Origin: Amphritea sp.
GTDB lineage: Bacteria; Pseudomonadota; Gammaproteobacteria; Pseudomonadales; Balneatricaceae
Assembly: GCA_018067325.1 (NCBI GenBank)
Contig: JAGPUU010000113.1
Span: forward strand, 1-6,958
Direction: 5' to 3'
Length of the DNA stretch: 6,958 nucleotides
The first letter of the stretch is position 1. The number at the start of each line of letters is the position of its first letter. Of this stretch, positions 5,535 through 6,958 are shown in pieces. Under the pieces are notes generated by a model. It was not told the origin of the DNA, did no database searches, and saw nothing but the letters and a program-made list of their open reading frames with translations. The position numbers and the translations under genes were made by a program.

Positions 5535-5617
5535 GTGTCACTCCTGCTTGATAAATTTTTATTGTTATCGAACTTCAAGAAAATTAGGTGCCCGATCAGG
5601 TGATTATCACCCTGATC
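5535..5617 (-). promoter_or_regulatory. livF to binding-protein intergenic region with stem-loop and possible promoter
   Basis: Immediately after the livF stop, GATCAGGTGAT (5594..5604) pairs with ATCACCCTGATC (5606..5617) as an 11-pair stem with one bulged C. It is followed on the minus strand by GGGCACCTAATTTTC. The T-run is late, so this would be a weak terminator at most. Further along, TTGAAG and TTTATC stand 17 bases apart on the minus strand and could be a poor sigma-70 promoter for the binding-protein gene; this is only a guess. The stretch also contains the binding-protein ribosome binding site (5545..5541). Confidence 0.45.
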
Positions 5618-6328
5618 TTACACACCCAAATAGGTATTCAACATTTCCGTCTTCGCTTCCAGCTCATCCTTAAGAACTTCTTCTACGATATGACCATGCT
5701 CCATAACGTAATGGCGATCAGCAATTGGCGCCGCAAAACGGAAATTCTGCTCAACCAACAAGATAGTCAAACCACGCTTTTTCAGCATTAACAGAACTTC
5801 AGCCAGTTTTTGCACAATTACTGGAGCCAGACCTTCTGTTATCTCATCGAGTAGCAGAATATTGGCACCGGTGCGCAGAATACGGGCCATCGCCAGCATC
5901 TGCTGTTCCCCGCCGGAAAGGCGAGTACCTTGGCTATAACGACGTTCAGCCAGGTTCGGGAAAATGTCATAAATTTCTTCAACGCTCATACCGTCAGAAC
6001 GTACGGCCGGCGGTAACATCAGATTTTCTTCAACATTCAGGCTGGAAAAAATGCCTCGTTCTTCCGGGCAATAACCGACTCCCAGATGAGCAATTTTATG
6101 GGCCGGCATGTCGATCGTTTCGTTACCATTAATATTGATAACACCGGTACGACGCCCCACCATATTCATAATCGATTTCAACGTGGTCGAACGACCAGAA
6201 CCATTACGGCCCAGCAAGGTAACCAACTCACCCTGCATGATAGTCATATCGATACCATGCAGAATATGCGACTCACCGTAGTGTGAATGCAGGTCTACAA
6301 TGCGGATTTTTTCACCGGTACTGCTCAT
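5618..6328 (-). CDS. livF: HAAT-type ABC importer ATPase LivF, with an atypical Walker A
   Basis: This cytoplasmic ATPase has 236 residues, the normal LivF length, and works as a heterodimer with LivG on the LivHM channel. Walker A is GRNGSGRS (40-47). Other motifs are Q-loop region GYCPEERGIF (85-94, Glu at the Q position, usual for LivF), signature LSGGEQQ (137-143), Walker B ILLLDE (157-162) followed by ITEGLAP, and VEQN (192-195) at the switch position. R46 replaces the near-universal Walker A lysine; its codon is CGT (6193..6191), so it is not one base away from a lysine codon. Either this LivF subgroup tolerates Arg or ATP hydrolysis depends on LivG. The ATG at 6328 overlaps the livG stop as ATGA, with GGAG eight bases upstream inside livG, so the pair is translationally coupled. 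Confidence 0.95.
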   Translation of the reverse strand: MSSTGEKIRIVDLHSHYGESHILHGIDMTIMQGELVTLLGRNGSGRSTTLKSIMNMVGRRTGVININGNETIDMPAHKIAHLGVGYCPEERGIFSSLNVEENLMLPPAVRSDGMSVEEIYDIFPNLAERRYSQGTRLSGGEQQMLAMARILRTGANILLLDEITEGLAPVIVQKLAEVLLMLKKRGLTILLVEQNFRFAAPIADRHYVMEHGHIVEEVLKDELEAKTEMLNTYLGV

Positions 6329-6958
6329 TTCACTGACTCCTTCTCTGCCGCACTGGTTGCCGCACTTTCTGCAGCAATAGCGTTAGCTACTTCATCATCA
6401 GCTTCAACACCCATATAGGCTTCACGCACCTGAGGATCCTGAGATACAGTTGCATAATCACCTTCGGTAAGAATGGCGCCACGCTGCAATACGGTAATGG
6501 TATCGGCTAACTGAGCGACTACATGTAGGTTGTGCTCTACCATCAGAATGGTTCGATTAGCCGATACCTTCTTGATAAGGTCAGCAACAACACCTACGTC
6601 CTCATGACCCATTCCCTGAGTTGGCTCATCCAGCAATAGCATTTCAGGATCAAGCGCCAGGGTGGTGGCAATTTCCAGTGCCCGCTTGCGGCCATAGGGA
6701 AGGTCTACAGTGATCGTATTGGCATAATCTTTAAGGCCCACTTCTTCAAGCAGCTCAATAGCACGATCGTTAAGTTTGTCCAGTACCTTCTCTGATTTCC
6801 AGAAATGGAAGCTATTACCTTCTTCACGCTGTAACGCAATGCGAACATTTTCCAACACACTAAGGTGTGGAAATACAGCTGAGATCTGAAACGAGCGAAC
6901 TATACCCTTACGAGCGATAGCAGCGGATTTCATTGATGTAATATCTTTACCATTGAAC
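6325..6958 (-). CDS. livG: HAAT-type ABC importer ATPase LivG, 5' end outside the window
   Basis: The reading frame is open to the right edge, and the residues before the first internal Met (FNGKDITS) are typical internal LivG sequence. The Walker A region therefore lies outside the window, and the ATG at 6933 is not the start. About 211 C-terminal residues are visible. They show RSFQISAVFPHLSVLENV (Q-loop and following helix), VDLPYGRKRALEIA (the family's variant of the ABC signature), MLLLDEPTQGMGHEDV (Walker B and D-loop) and ILMVEHNL (switch His). The last 25 or so residues, after YMGVEADDE, form an Ala/Glu-rich tail beyond the usual LivG end. The stop overlaps the livF ATG. It forms the ATPase pair with LivF for the same importer. 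Confidence 0.95.
   Translation of the reverse strand, partial: FNGKDITSMKSAAIARKGIVRSFQISAVFPHLSVLENVRIALQREEGNSFHFWKSEKVLDKLNDRAIELLEEVGLKDYANTITVDLPYGRKRALEIATTLALDPEMLLLDEPTQGMGHEDVGVVADLIKKVSANRTILMVEHNLHVVAQLADTITVLQRGAILTEGDYATVSQDPQVREAYMGVEADDEVANAIAAESAATSAAEKESVK

Noticed and set aside
1..6958. CRISPR arrays, tRNA or rRNA genes
   Set aside because: No regularly spaced short repeats and no cloverleaf or rRNA-like sequence noticed on reading both strands.

Overview
The window looks like a piece of a gammaproteobacterial chromosome, probably marine. That placement rests on the style of the transporter proteins and on an integron-type recombination site; it is an inference and no species can be named. 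All convincing genes lie on the minus strand, so the window reads biologically from right to left.

The right two thirds (6958 down to 2401) is a compact branched-chain-amino-acid-type (LivGFKHM/HAAT family) ABC importer operon. Its order is livG (cut by the window edge), livF, a LivK-type periplasmic binding protein, livH, livM. livG and livF overlap by an ATGA, and livH and livM are 9 bases apart. The binding-protein gene is separated from its neighbours on both sides by gaps that each hold a strong stem-loop, which fits higher or separately tuned expression of the binding protein. The binding protein would capture a carboxylate-type ligand in the periplasm, LivH and LivM form the membrane channel, and LivF and LivG hydrolyse ATP. 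The ligand cannot be read from the sequence. LivF has arginine in place of the Walker A lysine.

The left third (1 to 2400) is AT-richer accessory DNA with remnants of mobile DNA. Its best-defined item is a complete single-gene integron cassette at 1013..1735. It carries a soluble class I SAM-dependent methyltransferase gene followed by a hairpin-forming attC site. The first seven bases at the 5' boundary (GTTATGT) are the exact complement of the attC R'' core (ACATAAC), and joining the two cassette ends rebuilds a 59-base attC. No integrase gene is in the window, and the flanking DNA does not look like an integron platform.

Downstream of the cassette is a second, unrelated methyltransferase with an N-terminal membrane segment. 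It resembles the FAM173/ATPSCKMT-type lysine methyltransferases. The two genes are bracketed by two diverged, same-orientation copies of a repeat (183..373 and 2011..2162). Each repeat ends in a long hairpin built on TTGGGGTCAGTGTA. The start of an unrecognised small protein gene follows and runs off the left edge.
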